64,000 bases of DNA from Phycisphaeraceae bacterium. Its GTDB lineage: Bacteria; Planctomycetota; Phycisphaerae; Phycisphaerales; Zrk34. How positions within the stretch are numbered: the first letter of the stretch is position 1; the number at the start of each line of letters is the position of its first letter. The notes beneath the pieces are model-generated. The model was not told where the DNA came from, made no database searches, and saw only the letters and a list, made by a program, of their open reading frames with translations. Location of the stretch: contig JANQHK010000154.1 in the NCBI GenBank assembly GCA_028282685.1, positions 20,937-84,936 of the forward strand. The letters are read 5' to 3'. Both the position numbers and the translations under genes were made by a program. This document shows positions 1 to 8,814 of this stretch, one piece after another.

Positions 1-1728
1 CATGTGCGACGCTTCAATGAGGTTGGTCAGCAACTCTCTCAGGGCGTCGATATCCATGGTGGAGTTGAGGCAGGCCTGCGAGCCCGTGTTGGAGGGGAAG
101 TTCTCCGGCGAGGTCGAGGGATTGAAGACCCACTTACCATCCGGCCCTTCGTAGAGGTAATCCTCGAAGAACAACGCCGCCTCTTCCATGAAGGGCATCG
201 CATGCTTGACGAGAAACTGTTTGTCTTCGGTGTAGAGGTAGTAGTCGTAGAAGAAGTGGGCAGCCCACGCCGACCCGGCCACCCACATCCCCCCGGCGAA
301 CTTCGGAGCCAGCGCGTTGTTGTAACCGGTCGTGCTGGTGCGTGAGGGCAGGAGGTGACCGCGCGCGCCGAAGATATTGCGGGCGTTGACGCGCAGGTAG
401 GGCACGAGCGATTCGATGTAACCGGTGTAGGCCAGCATGAGTTCGGGGTTGTTGCCGCGCATCAGCGCGGCGATGGCCGAGGGGACGTTGCCGTTCTGCG
501 TGAAGTCACTCGCCCAGGAAGGCACGTAATGCCCGGCCCACACGCCCTGCAACGTCGGCGGCAGTTCGCCGATGCAGGAGATGATGTTGTACCGTCCTGC
601 GTCGAAGCATTTCTCAGTCAGCGCGCGGGACAGGTTTTCGTTGGTGGACTGTTCGAGCAGTTGCTCGGTGGTCTTTTTGTGGTCTGCTCCGCCGCCGATG
701 TCCAGCCGCATCCGGTTGAACATTTCCCCGTGAATCGCCGCGTGGCGCTTGAATAGTTCATCGTAGTCGGGATCGAGCTCGCCCAACATCTGTTTGATCG
801 CATCGAGCGTGGACGTATCCGCTTTGTAGACCGGATCGAGCCGCAGCAATACCAGCACGCGGTCCGCGCCGCGAATGGTCATCGTGTCGCCCTCGGCGGT
901 GACCTTTGCGCCCGGCGCAACCACGCGCGCCACGCCGTCCATCGATTGGATGCTGCCCGGGTAGGCCTTGGTGAATTTGTTGGTGAAGGTCAAGTGCGAC
1001 GTGTCCGCCTCGGCCTGGATGTCATGAACGTGCGTTTTGAACCGCGCATTGGAGTGTTCAATGGTTTTGGGATCGACCTTCGGGCTAAGTTGTCGGGGAG
1101 CGAGCTTCATGGAGCAGTCGATCGCGCCCTTGCCGGGCCCGGTGATTTGCAGCACCGCCACGCCGTCGGCGCGCGAGACGAAAAGCCGCCGCTCGAATGC
1201 GCCGCGGTCGTCGGCCCAGTGAACGGCGGCCACGCCGGTCTGAAAATCGACGCTGCGCATGTAATCGCGCACCGCGCCCTTCGCCGACGTTTTGATGCGC
1301 ATGTCGAACGCCGGGACGAACGGATCGGGATACATAAAGCCGTCCTGTCCGGAGAGTTTGAACGCATGAATCACCGCCTGATCGTACAGGCCGCGATCGA
1401 TCAACCGGCGCACCTCGAAGAGGCGCGCCGAGGTGTCGGGCGGACATACGGGATTGCCCATCGGCAGAAACATTCGTTCGTGCGTGAAGATGATCGTCTC
1501 GTCGAGCGGTCGACTCAGGGCATTGGCGCCGATGGCGCCGTTGCCGCTGATCAATCCCTGCTCCCAGGTCTCAGCGGGCGTGTCGCTGACGAAGCCGCGC
1601 TCGGGTACGGGCAATCCCGCTGCGGCTTCGGACGCTGCGAACCACGCATCCGGCCCGATGAGCATCAGACTGAATACGAGAAGAACACCGAGCCACTCAG
1701 CGACGAACGAACCGGCTTGTGAGGTCAT
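1..1728 (-). CDS. GH95-family glycoside hydrolase (alpha-L-fucosidase-like), 3' end outside window
   Basis: Only the first 576 codons are present; the frame is open to the window edge, so the C-terminus is missing. The ATG at 1728 has a GGAG about 7 bases upstream. The protein begins with a hydrophobic export segment (residues about 9-33) and then a block typical of GH95 N-terminal domains (ETWEQGLISGNGAIGANAL, then LDETIIFTHERMFLP), followed by the (alpha/alpha)6-barrel start with WAGHYVPSWASDFTQNGN and GSAWAAHFFYDYYLYT. Family members remove L-fucose or L-galactose from glycans. It is likely secreted and used in polysaccharide breakdown. Substrate is inferred from the family only; the catalytic residues lie partly in the missing portion. 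Confidence 0.75.
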   Translation of the reverse strand, partial: MTSQAGSFVAEWLGVLLVFSLMLIGPDAWFAASEAAAGLPVPERGFVSDTPAETWEQGLISGNGAIGANALSRPLDETIIFTHERMFLPMGNPVCPPDTSARLFEVRRLIDRGLYDQAVIHAFKLSGQDGFMYPDPFVPAFDMRIKTSAKGAVRDYMRSVDFQTGVAAVHWADDRGAFERRLFVSRADGVAVLQITGPGKGAIDCSMKLAPRQLSPKVDPKTIEHSNARFKTHVHDIQAEADTSHLTFTNKFTKAYPGSIQSMDGVARVVAPGAKVTAEGDTMTIRGADRVLVLLRLDPVYKADTSTLDAIKQMLGELDPDYDELFKRHAAIHGEMFNRMRLDIGGGADHKKTTEQLLEQSTNENLSRALTEKCFDAGRYNIISCIGELPPTLQGVWAGHYVPSWASDFTQNGNVPSAIAALMRGNNPELMLAYTGYIESLVPYLRVNARNIFGARGHLLPSRTSTTGYNNALAPKFAGGMWVAGSAWAAHFFYDYYLYTEDKQFLVKHAMPFMEEAALFFEDYLYEGPDGKWVFNPSTSPENFPSNTGSQACLNSTMDIDALRELLTNLIEASHM

Positions 1729-1841
1729 GATGCTGCTCCGATGGGGTGTTGGCTTGGCCAAGACAGACTATTCAACCGTAATGACGCCGGCGCGGCAAGG
1801 ATGGGTCCATCTCTACCCTGTTTTGCTTTTTGTTCCTGCGT

Positions 1842-1867
1842 AAAAAAATCGGCGCGGTGGCGCGCCG
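1842..1867 (-). terminator. Rho-independent terminator after the EF-G-like gene
   Basis: On the minus strand a GGCGCG/CGCGCC stem with a four-base loop is followed by a run of seven T. It lies about 110 bases past the EF-G-like stop codon and before the GH95 start, so the two genes are probably separate transcripts. Confidence 0.7.
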
Positions 1868-1979
1868 GTTGAATCGGTAATCGTTCATTTTCCTACCCGG
1901 GGCTCCGCCCTTCGACTCGCTGCGCTCGCTCGGGGCTGCGCACCCGGCTTAGCGCCTCAAGTCTCGGGACTCAGGACTT

Positions 1980-4049
1980 TTAATCGTCCTCTTCCTTCGG
2001 TTTGAACGCGGCGATCAGTTGCTGCTGGACGTTCGGCGGCACCGCATCGTAGTGGCTCAGTTCCATGGAGTAGGAGCCCTGCCCGCCGGTCACGGAGTTA
2101 AGCTGCGACTGGTAGTTGCCCAGTTCGGCCAGCGGGGCCTGGGCCTTGATGACGATCATCCCGCCGGGGATGTTTTCCTGGCCCTGGATTCCACCGCGTT
2201 TCGAGGACAGGTCGCCGGCGATGTCGCCCATATTCTGATCGGGCACGGTAATTTCGAGGTTAACGATCGGCTCGAGGATGGCGGGCCGGGCCTCGGACAC
2301 CACCTTCTTCATGCAATTGCGCGTCGCGGTGACGAACGCCACTTCCTTCGAGTCCACCGGGTGGTACTTTCCGTCGTAGACCGACACGCGAATGTCCTGC
2401 ATCGGATACCCGGCAATGGCGCCTTCGCCCATGATCTGCTTGACGCCCTTTTCGATGGCAGGGATGAACTGGCCGGGGATGGCGCCGCCGAAAATGTCGT
2501 TGACGAATTCAAGTCCGTTCCCGCCGTTGATCTTACGGAACTCCGAATCCTCGGGCAGGGGGGAGATTTTCAGGTGCACTTCACCGAACTGCCCTGCGCC
2601 GCCGGACTGTTTCTTATGGCGGTATTGGGCCGAGGCCTCGCCCTGGACGGTCTCGCAATACGCGATGCGCGGCGGCTTGGTGTCCACTTCCACGTTGTAC
2701 CGATTCTTCATCTTGTCCAGGATCACACGCATGTGCAGATCACCCAAGCCGCGAATCACCGTCTCGCCCGTGCCCGGCCGCTCAATCTTGAAGCAGGGGT
2801 CCTCGGCGTCGATGGCGGCCAGGGCCTTGGCGATTTTCTGCTCGTCGCCGCGGCTCTTGGCGGTGATCGCCAGGCCGTGCATTGGCTGCGGGAAGGCGAT
2901 GGGCTTGAGGCGGATGCCGGCTTCGTCGGCCGAATCGTGCAACACGGCGTCGAAGTCGATCTCCTCCACTTTCGCCACGGCGCAGATATCGCCGGGGATG
3001 CCCGCGTTGGTTTCCTTGTGGTCCTTGCCTTGCAGCTTGAACAGGTGACCGACCTTGAAGGGTTTTTTGGCGTCATTGATGTAGAGCTGGGTGTCCTTGG
3101 TGATGGTGCCCTGGTGGATGCGGAACACGCCCAGCCGACCGACAAACGGGTCGATCGCCACCTTGAACACATGCGCCAGTGCATGTCCCGACGGATCGGG
3201 CTGCGGGACGAATGTCTCGGCGCCTTCGCCGGAGTCCTTGATGAACGGGCGGGGGTTGCCCTCCTTGGGGCTGGGTGCAAAGTGCGCAAAGAAGTCGGCC
3301 AGTTCCTTCACACCCGCGCCGGTCCTCGCCGAGCAGAACAGGATCGGAATCAGGTGCCCTTCGCGCAGGGCCTGCTCGAACACGTTGTGAATCTGCTCCT
3401 TGCTCAGCTCCTCGCCCTCGAGGTAGAGCATGGCCAGTTCTTCATCGACTTCGACCACCTGGTCGAGGATGGCGGTGTGCGCCGACTCAACGTCGGAGAA
3501 ATCGACTTCGCCCTCGGCCTTGTTGAACACGTCCACCACGCCGGCGCCGCCGCCGGACGGCAGGTTGAACGGTTTGCACGCCGGTCCGAACGATTCCTGC
3601 AATTGATTGACCACGCCGGGCAGGTCGATGTTGTCGGCGTCGATCTTGTTGATGACGATGCAGCGGGGCAATTGACGCTGCTCAGCGCGTTCCATGATGC
3701 GGCGCGTGATCATCTCGATGCCGGACTGGGCGTTGACCACGACGGCCACGGTTTCCACGGCCGGCAGCGCGCCCAGGGCATGGCCGAAAAAGTCCGGTGC
3801 GCCGGGGGTGTCGATCAGGTTGATGTGCGCGCCGCCGTGATCGAGCGAGCAGATCGCCGCGTACAGCGAGTGCTGACGTTCCTTTTCCTGATCGTCGAAG
3901 TCGCTGACGGTCGAACCCTTTTCGGTTGCGCCGATTTGCGGGATCACGCCGGCAGCGTGGAGCAGGGCGTCGGTGAGGATGGTCTTCCCCGCCCCGGCGT
4001 GACCGGTCAGGGCGATATTGCGGATTTGTTCGGTGGTGTAAGCGGACAT
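1980..4049 (-). CDS. Elongation factor G-like GTPase (EF-G paralogue)
   Basis: 689 residues, starting at an ATG preceded by GGAGGT. The full EF-G architecture is present: GTPase domain (P-loop GHAGAGKT at 16-23, DTPG at 80-83, NKID near 135), the beta-barrel domain and EF-G domains III-V (DLHMRVILDKMKNRYNVEV, GQFGEVHLKI, PIVNLEITVPDQNMGDIAGD). Switch I reads EKERQHSL where classical EF-G has EKERGITI, and the residue after DTPG is Ala84 instead of the catalytic His. These changes place it in the EF-G-2/FusA2-like group rather than housekeeping translocase FusA. Paralogues of this type bind ribosomes, but their roles are unclear. Its 5' region (4050-4590) holds a structured leader with a ten-codon ORF and a terminator, suggesting regulated expression. 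Confidence 0.9.
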   Translation of the reverse strand: MSAYTTEQIRNIALTGHAGAGKTILTDALLHAAGVIPQIGATEKGSTVSDFDDQEKERQHSLYAAICSLDHGGAHINLIDTPGAPDFFGHALGALPAVETVAVVVNAQSGIEMITRRIMERAEQRQLPRCIVINKIDADNIDLPGVVNQLQESFGPACKPFNLPSGGGAGVVDVFNKAEGEVDFSDVESAHTAILDQVVEVDEELAMLYLEGEELSKEQIHNVFEQALREGHLIPILFCSARTGAGVKELADFFAHFAPSPKEGNPRPFIKDSGEGAETFVPQPDPSGHALAHVFKVAIDPFVGRLGVFRIHQGTITKDTQLYINDAKKPFKVGHLFKLQGKDHKETNAGIPGDICAVAKVEEIDFDAVLHDSADEAGIRLKPIAFPQPMHGLAITAKSRGDEQKIAKALAAIDAEDPCFKIERPGTGETVIRGLGDLHMRVILDKMKNRYNVEVDTKPPRIAYCETVQGEASAQYRHKKQSGGAGQFGEVHLKISPLPEDSEFRKINGGNGLEFVNDIFGGAIPGQFIPAIEKGVKQIMGEGAIAGYPMQDIRVSVYDGKYHPVDSKEVAFVTATRNCMKKVVSEARPAILEPIVNLEITVPDQNMGDIAGDLSSKRGGIQGQENIPGGMIVIKAQAPLAELGNYQSQLNSVTGGQGSYSMELSHYDAVPPNVQQQLIAAFKPKEEDD

Positions 4050-4209
4050 CGGTACCTCCAACCTCGCCAAGGGGGGATCATTCAGCGGCCACAGGGCTCC
4101 GCGGCCGGATCGGCGAACCGGCCAGTATAAAAATCCTGTGAGTTTTCGCAAAGGTCGGTATGAAGACAATGCAAGACAGCATTGGGGATGGAAGGGGGTG
4201 AATACAGGT

Positions 4210-4246
4210 AAAAAACAGCCCGCGCCGGGGTTTAGCCGACGCGGGC
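4210..4246 (-). terminator. Terminator inside the leader of the EF-G-like gene
   Basis: Minus-strand stem GCCCGCGTCG/CGGCGCGGGC followed by TGTTTTTT. It sits about 160 bases before the EF-G-like start codon and just downstream of a ten-codon ORF. It either ends a small RNA or acts as an attenuator. Confidence 0.8.
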
Positions 4247-4298
4247 AACACGTTGTCGTTGGGGACGGGCTGCGGATCAGGCAGTTCCGTCAAGCTGC

Positions 4299-4331
4299 CT
4301 AGATCAGCAGCCCACCTATACAGTTAGACAC
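4299..4331 (-). CDS. Ten-residue leader peptide candidate (VSNCIGGLLI)
   Basis: A GTG codon directly follows AAAGGAGGTGATCC (4334-4347), an essentially perfect complement of the 16S rRNA 3' end, and the frame closes with TAG after ten codons. Codons 6-10 and the stop lie in the 5' arm of the 4267-4313 hairpin, and a terminator follows. Short hydrophobic C-terminal peptides in such positions are known to sense ribosome stalling ahead of resistance or translation-factor genes. Translation here is inferred from the ribosome-binding site only. Confidence 0.5.
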   Translation of the reverse strand: MSNCIGGLLI

Positions 4332-4556
4332 TGGATCACCTCCTTTCTAAGAGCATTTTCCAGCCGTCGCCCGCTCGTAGCGGTCGGGCCCAACACCCGT
4401 ATCCGCCACCGGGCCGCCGGACTCTTTTCGCCCGGCAACGTCTTGCCGGGCCCATCGCCCCTCAGCGAGGTGATTGCCGATGGGCGGTCGGGGTGGCCGA
4501 TGCGCCGGTCTTGCGGGTTGGCCGCGTAGGACGCATCGGTTGGCGCCGACATTCAT

Positions 4557-4585
4557 ATTTTTCGGTATGACCGACCCACCGTCAA
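4557..4585 (-). promoter_or_regulatory. Promoter of the structured leader
   Basis: Minus-strand TTGACG (4580-4585), 17-base spacer, AAAAAT (4557-4562). The predicted start is near 4550, just past the downstream end of the PAP2 gene. Confidence 0.5.
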
Positions 4586-4612
4586 TGAAAAAATGACAAA
4601 TTCTCCGTGCGT

Positions 4613-5281
4613 TCAGGGGATCGCTTCGGGCGCGATTTGAGCGAATTCGTCGCGCCCCTGCACGTGGTAATACCACGTGGTGCGGACGACGACCCACCCC
4701 AGGGCCGCGGCAACGAAGATATCCGATGCAAAATGAGCGCCGGCCAACACGCGCGTCGCCCCGCACCCCAGCGCCAGGGCAATCCAGACCACCGATGCAC
4801 GCGGATAAATATGGCACAGCATCAGGCAGGCGCCGAACGCCACGGCCGTATGGCTGGATGGCATCGCCAGGCCCGAACTGCTGAATGTGTCCTCCAGCCA
4901 GGGGCGCACCACCGTGCACCCATCCACCTCCCCGGGGCGCACCCGCCGTGCAATGATCTTGAACAGCTCGGCCAGTCCCGCCGTACCCCCCATGCCGATC
5001 AGCAGCAGGATCGAGCGCGTCCACGAGCGCCAGTTGAGCTTCGGCCAGTAACGCGTATCGACCAGCGCCATGGCCGCGGCCGCGATCAGCCACGTCGGCG
5101 CCCAACCCATGATGCGCAAAAAGCGAGACCAGTCGCGCTCGCGGTCCCGGTACTGCTGTGCCGCCAGGTACACCTCGCGGTCGAAGTAGAGCAACACCGC
5201 CAGAACGATGGCGAACAACGCCACAAACCCTCCCACGCGCAACAGACTGAACTGTCGATGTCGGGGACGGGCTTCAGTCAT
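4613..5281 (-). CDS. PAP2-family phosphatase, membrane
   Basis: 222 residues with about five or six membrane segments. All three phosphatidic-acid-phosphatase motifs are visible: KIIARRVRP (K-x6-RP), MPSSHTA (PSGH-type) and TRVLAGAHFASD (SR-x5-H-x3-D). The family dephosphorylates lipid phosphates or undecaprenyl pyrophosphate at the membrane. Its start overlaps the 3' end of the upstream GT39 gene by 8 bases, so the two are probably translated together. Such pairing is often seen where lipid-linked sugars are used. The exact substrate is not shown by the sequence. Confidence 0.85.
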   Translation of the reverse strand: MTEARPRHRQFSLLRVGGFVALFAIVLAVLLYFDREVYLAAQQYRDRERDWSRFLRIMGWAPTWLIAAAAMALVDTRYWPKLNWRSWTRSILLLIGMGGTAGLAELFKIIARRVRPGEVDGCTVVRPWLEDTFSSSGLAMPSSHTAVAFGACLMLCHIYPRASVVWIALALGCGATRVLAGAHFASDIFVAAALGWVVVRTTWYYHVQGRDEFAQIAPEAIP

Positions 5282-6944
5282 CGCCTTGTTCCTTCGATTG
5301 GATTCCCGCGTAGCCGTGGCCCAGGTAAATCTGGCGTTCTTCGTCGAGCGTTTGCAGCCGATCGAAACGCAGGTTTTTCGTCCATTTACTCGGGTGACCG
5401 CCGACGCAAATCACCGCCCGGCCCATCAGGTCCGGCGCGGCAATGTCGGTATCTTCGAACATATCGTATGCGGACTTGCGCTGCCCGACGCTCGACGCGG
5501 CGCTGTACACCACCGGCTGATCCGGCAGGTAAAAAGCCATCAGGGAAGTTTTGCCGTAGTGATCGACGAAAACCGGCGGGCGTTGCCCGGTGTGCTCCGC
5601 AATGGAATCGGCAAAATGATGCACGCGCATGGCCTGAGCGCGGTGGCCGGTGATGCGATTCCATCCCGAACTCTCGCGGAGTAATGGCAAATCGCGCGCG
5701 TAAATACCGAACGCGATGCCCAACGCCATCACGATCCCCCAACCCACCGACCAGTGCCAGAACACCTGCCACAGGGTCTCGGGCTTTCTCCGGAAGAAAC
5801 CTTCCTTGGGGCGCGGTTCCGGCAAGGCACACCAGGCGGCGATTTTTGCGTAATAACGCTGCAATTCCGGCCCGACGTAGATGCCGACCAAAATCGCCAG
5901 CGAAACCCAGGCCGGCGTCGGCCAGTTGGCCTCCGGACGATCGAAGAAGCTGACGGCCAGGTAAAACGCCAGCGTCGGCAACGCGCACCAGAACATCAGT
6001 TGCGCGCCGCGCCAGTGGCGCGGCTGCTCCCGGCGTTCCCTTCCCGCCTTGCGCAGCCCCATCGCCATCAACGCAAGAAGAATCGGTCCCACCGCCAGCA
6101 ACTGACCCGCAATCAGCAACAACGTCCACATGGGATTGTACGGATGCGCTTCGCCCGTCTTGATTTGCACATCCCCGCCCGATACGCCCAAATGCCCCAG
6201 CAGGTGAGCGACGGTCGGCCAACCGTGCTGGTGATTCCAGATCAATACCGGGCTGATCGTCACGCAGAAGACCAACAACATCGCAAGCAATCCCACTACC
6301 CCGCGCCCCCAATGCAAGCGCTTGCGCATCAGCAGCAGGTATACCAACAGGCCCGGTAGAAGCAGCGCCATCGTGTACTTGAACAGAAAGCCAATTCCCA
6401 GCACAACCCCCATCGCAGCGCATAAACCCAGCGCGGTTTTGCCCTGTTCCCATCGGTCGAATATCAGCCACGCCAGGCAGATCGTCCATGTCCAGCAGGC
6501 AATCAACGGCGCATCGATGGTCATGAACTGGAAGTACGCAGCGAACGCAGGAACCAGCGCCAGCGCCGCGGCGCAGAAGAAGCCGGTTCGCCGATCGCGC
6601 GTGATCGACACGCCGAGCAGGGCCGCCCCCGCCATGGCCAGCGCGCCGCAGAGCGCAGCGGGAAAACGAATGGCGAACTCCGTATCGCCAAGCAGCGCGG
6701 TGGACCCCAGGATGGTCCACGCCACGCCCGGCCCCTTGGAGTAATAGCTGAGCGCGGGCCGGCGCGACCATTCCCAGTAGTGCGCCTCATCGCCCGCCAG
6801 TTCGTACGGATTGATCGCGCCCAGGTACACCAGCCGTAATGCCAGCACGCCGAGGATCAGCCACAGCGTGGCCCGGGGACCGGCCCATGCCAACCGCCTG
6901 CATCCCGCCGCATCGTTCACGTTGCCGCTTTTCGTTTCGTTCAT
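5274..6944 (-). CDS. Glycosyltransferase family 39 (ArnT/PMT-like) membrane protein
   Basis: 556 residues from the ATG at 6944; a GTG at 6950 is an alternative, neither with a strong ribosome-binding site. After a first membrane helix comes the periplasmic-loop signature ELAGDEAHYWEWSRRPALSY, with the Asp-Glu pair typical of GT39 and ArnT enzymes, then about ten further membrane segments and a soluble C-terminal region. The family moves a sugar from a polyprenyl phosphate carrier onto lipid A or proteins on the outer face of the inner membrane. It overlaps the PAP2 phosphatase gene by 8 bases, which could recycle the carrier lipid. Confidence 0.85.
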   Translation of the reverse strand: MNETKSGNVNDAAGCRRLAWAGPRATLWLILGVLALRLVYLGAINPYELAGDEAHYWEWSRRPALSYYSKGPGVAWTILGSTALLGDTEFAIRFPAALCGALAMAGAALLGVSITRDRRTGFFCAAALALVPAFAAYFQFMTIDAPLIACWTWTICLAWLIFDRWEQGKTALGLCAAMGVVLGIGFLFKYTMALLLPGLLVYLLLMRKRLHWGRGVVGLLAMLLVFCVTISPVLIWNHQHGWPTVAHLLGHLGVSGGDVQIKTGEAHPYNPMWTLLLIAGQLLAVGPILLALMAMGLRKAGRERREQPRHWRGAQLMFWCALPTLAFYLAVSFFDRPEANWPTPAWVSLAILVGIYVGPELQRYYAKIAAWCALPEPRPKEGFFRRKPETLWQVFWHWSVGWGIVMALGIAFGIYARDLPLLRESSGWNRITGHRAQAMRVHHFADSIAEHTGQRPPVFVDHYGKTSLMAFYLPDQPVVYSAASSVGQRKSAYDMFEDTDIAAPDLMGRAVICVGGHPSKWTKNLRFDRLQTLDEERQIYLGHGYAGIQSKEQGDD

Positions 6945-6987
6945 ACGCACTTACTGTATCCGCCCGACGTACAAACAGAAAGAATGT

Positions 6988-7050
6988 CGCTATGGCTGGA
7001 CACCGGTAACTGGAAACCGGAAACTGATAACCGGCAGCAGGAAACTATCC
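6988..7050. repeat. Degenerate word repeat upstream of nadE
   Basis: The gap before nadE is built from near-repeated words such as ACCGGTAACTGGAAACCGG and AAACTGATAACCGG. It resembles other low-complexity gaps in this window (9842-9960, 10966-11047, 20887-20936). Confidence 0.5.
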
Positions 7051-8796
7051 ATGCGCATCGCATTGGCCCAGATCGATCCGACCGTCGGGGACATTGCCGG
7101 CAACACCCGGTTGATCCTCACCGCGATCGACCGCGCCACCGAACAGCAGGCCGAATTGATCGCCTTCCCCGAGTTGGCCGTGATCGGCTACCCGCCGAAG
7201 GACCTGCTGCTCAAGGAGCATGTGATCGCCCAGTGCGCCCGCGCGGTGCAATACATCGCCGAGCGCTGCGGACCCATTACCGCCGTGGTCGGTTACCCGT
7301 GCGCCAATCCCTCGGACACGGGTTTGACGTTGTACAACGCCGCGGCCGTCTGCCGTGAGGGGAGAATCGTCGCCACACACGTCAAGGCCCTGCTGCCGAC
7401 GTACGACGTGTTCGATGAAACGCGCTACTTCGAGCCGGGCCCCCGACCCGCGCCCATCGAAATCAACGCCGCGCAACTCGGCATCAGCATCTGCGAGGAT
7501 CTCTGGAACGATCCGGACATGCACCAGCGCCAGCTCTACCACGACAATCCAATCCAGCAACTGGCCGAGCAACGCGCGGACATCTTCATCAACTGCTCCG
7601 CTTCGCCGTTTACGATCGGCAAGCCCGCTTTCCGGCGCGAACTGTTCCGCCGTGCCGCGCAGCGCTACGGCCTGCCGCTGGTCTACGTCAACCAGGTCGG
7701 CGGCAACGACGAGCTGATCTTCGATGGCAACAGTTGCGTGATCGACGCCCACGGCAGCGTCATCGGACAGGCCAAGGCGTTTGAAGAGGATTTGCTGGTG
7801 GTGGATGTGGGGGTGGGAAGGGGGGAAGGGACAAAGGGGCAGAGGGACGAAGGGAAGGAGAGAAAACCCGAAACCCGAAACCCGAAGTCCGAAATGGCGG
7901 AGGTTTTTTCCGCACTGACGCTCGGCTTGAAAGATTACGCGCGCAAGTGCGGCTTCGCCACGGCCGTGCTCGGGTTGAGCGGAGGGATCGATTCGGCGGT
8001 TGTCGCCTGCATCGCCGCCGCGGCGCTCGGCCCGGAGAACGTCACCGGCATCTCCATGCCCAGTCGCTACTCGTCTTCCGGCTCGAAAACCGATGCGCAG
8101 GTGTTGGCGGAAAACCTTGGTATCAGCTTCCATACCGTGCCGATCGAGTCGGCCCACGCCGCGATGGAATCCATGCTTGCGCCGATGTTCGCCGACACCC
8201 AGCCCGGCATCGCGGAAGAAAACATCCAGGCCCGGCTGCGCGGCATCGTCGTCATGGCCCATTCCAATAAATTCGGCGCCCTCGCCCTGACCACCGGCAA
8301 CAAGAGCGAACTGGCCACCGGCTACTGTACGCTCTACGGCGACATGGCCGGGGGACTGGCCGTCATCGCCGACCTGCCGAAGATGATGGTTTACGAATTG
8401 GCCGAGTGGATCAACACGCCCGACTGCCCGCTCACGCAGCGTGCCGGCAAGCTCGTCATACCGCGGGACACCATCACCAAGCCGCCCAGCGCCGAGTTGC
8501 GACCGGATCAGACCGATCAGGATTCCCTGCCGCCGTACGATCAGCTCGATGAAATCGTCGATCGTTACGTGGAGCGCGAGCAGTCGGCCGACCGCATCAT
8601 CGACCGAACCGGTTACGATCCGCGAACGGTGCGTCGCATCGTCGCGCTGATCGATCGCAACGAATACAAGCGCAAGCAGGCCGCGCCGGTGCTGAAGGTG
8701 ACCGGCCGGGCGTTCGGCTTCGGCCGCCGCGCCCCCATCGCCCAACGCTACGACCCGACGGGCAAGAAACTGGATGAATTGATGAAGCAGGTCTGA
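7051..8796 (+). CDS. nadE: Glutamine-dependent NAD+ synthetase
   Basis: 581 residues. The start at MRIALAQIDPTVGD matches the beginning of the nitrilase-type glutaminase domain; the frame is open further upstream but that sequence is repeat DNA. The glutaminase triad is visible as FPELAV (Glu), HVKALLPTYDVFDE (Lys) and ISICEDLW (Cys). The C-terminal synthetase domain has the pyrophosphate loop LSGGIDSAVV, then RLRGIVVMAHSNK and TGNKSELATGY. The enzyme amidates nicotinic acid adenine dinucleotide to NAD+ in the cytoplasm. Between the domains (about residues 254-283) is an unusual stretch rich in Gly, Lys, Arg and Glu, coded by repeat-like DNA at 7811-7895. Confidence 0.95.
   Translation: MRIALAQIDPTVGDIAGNTRLILTAIDRATEQQAELIAFPELAVIGYPPKDLLLKEHVIAQCARAVQYIAERCGPITAVVGYPCANPSDTGLTLYNAAAVCREGRIVATHVKALLPTYDVFDETRYFEPGPRPAPIEINAAQLGISICEDLWNDPDMHQRQLYHDNPIQQLAEQRADIFINCSASPFTIGKPAFRRELFRRAAQRYGLPLVYVNQVGGNDELIFDGNSCVIDAHGSVIGQAKAFEEDLLVVDVGVGRGEGTKGQRDEGKERKPETRNPKSEMAEVFSALTLGLKDYARKCGFATAVLGLSGGIDSAVVACIAAAALGPENVTGISMPSRYSSSGSKTDAQVLAENLGISFHTVPIESAHAAMESMLAPMFADTQPGIAEENIQARLRGIVVMAHSNKFGALALTTGNKSELATGYCTLYGDMAGGLAVIADLPKMMVYELAEWINTPDCPLTQRAGKLVIPRDTITKPPSAELRPDQTDQDSLPPYDQLDEIVDRYVEREQSADRIIDRTGYDPRTVRRIVALIDRNEYKRKQAAPVLKVTGRAFGFGRRAPIAQRYDPTGKKLDELMKQV
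7811..7895 (+). repeat. Repeat-word insertion inside nadE
   Basis: Purine-rich words (GGGACAAAGGGGC, AGGGACGAAGGGA) followed by CCCGAAA repeated three times. It falls in the inter-domain linker and keeps the frame. The 13-base GAGGGACGAAGGG also occurs in the insertion inside lipA. Confidence 0.6.
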
Positions 8797-8814
8797 ATAT
8801 GCCGGACCTGCATA

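Larger units (their letters stand above)
4210..4550 (-). ncRNA. Candidate structured leader RNA or small RNA upstream of the EF-G-like gene
   Basis: The roughly 340-base minus-strand transcript predicted between a promoter (4557-4585) and a terminator (4210-4246) is dense in inverted repeats. One is a hairpin at 4451-4484 (CCCATCG/CGATGGG). Another at 4431-4450 has a perfect 8-bp stem and GACG loop. A long composite hairpin at 4267-4313 has 7, 4 and 6 bp blocks. The loop of the first contains ATCACCTC (4467-4474), fully complementary to the GAGGTGAT (4335-4342) of the strong ribosome-binding site of the ten-codon ORF. I found no match to RNase P, tmRNA, SRP or a riboswitch class I know. Confidence 0.5.

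Noticed and set aside
2019..4130. Long open frame of about 700 codons opposite the EF-G-like gene
   Set aside because: It mirrors the codon structure of the real gene on the other strand, has no domain and no ribosome-binding site. It is a GC-rich antisense shadow.
4334..4347. Sequence resembling the 3' end of 16S rRNA (GGATCACCTCCTTTCT on the plus strand)
   Set aside because: No other 16S sequence surrounds it. On the minus strand it is a perfect ribosome-binding site in front of a short ORF.
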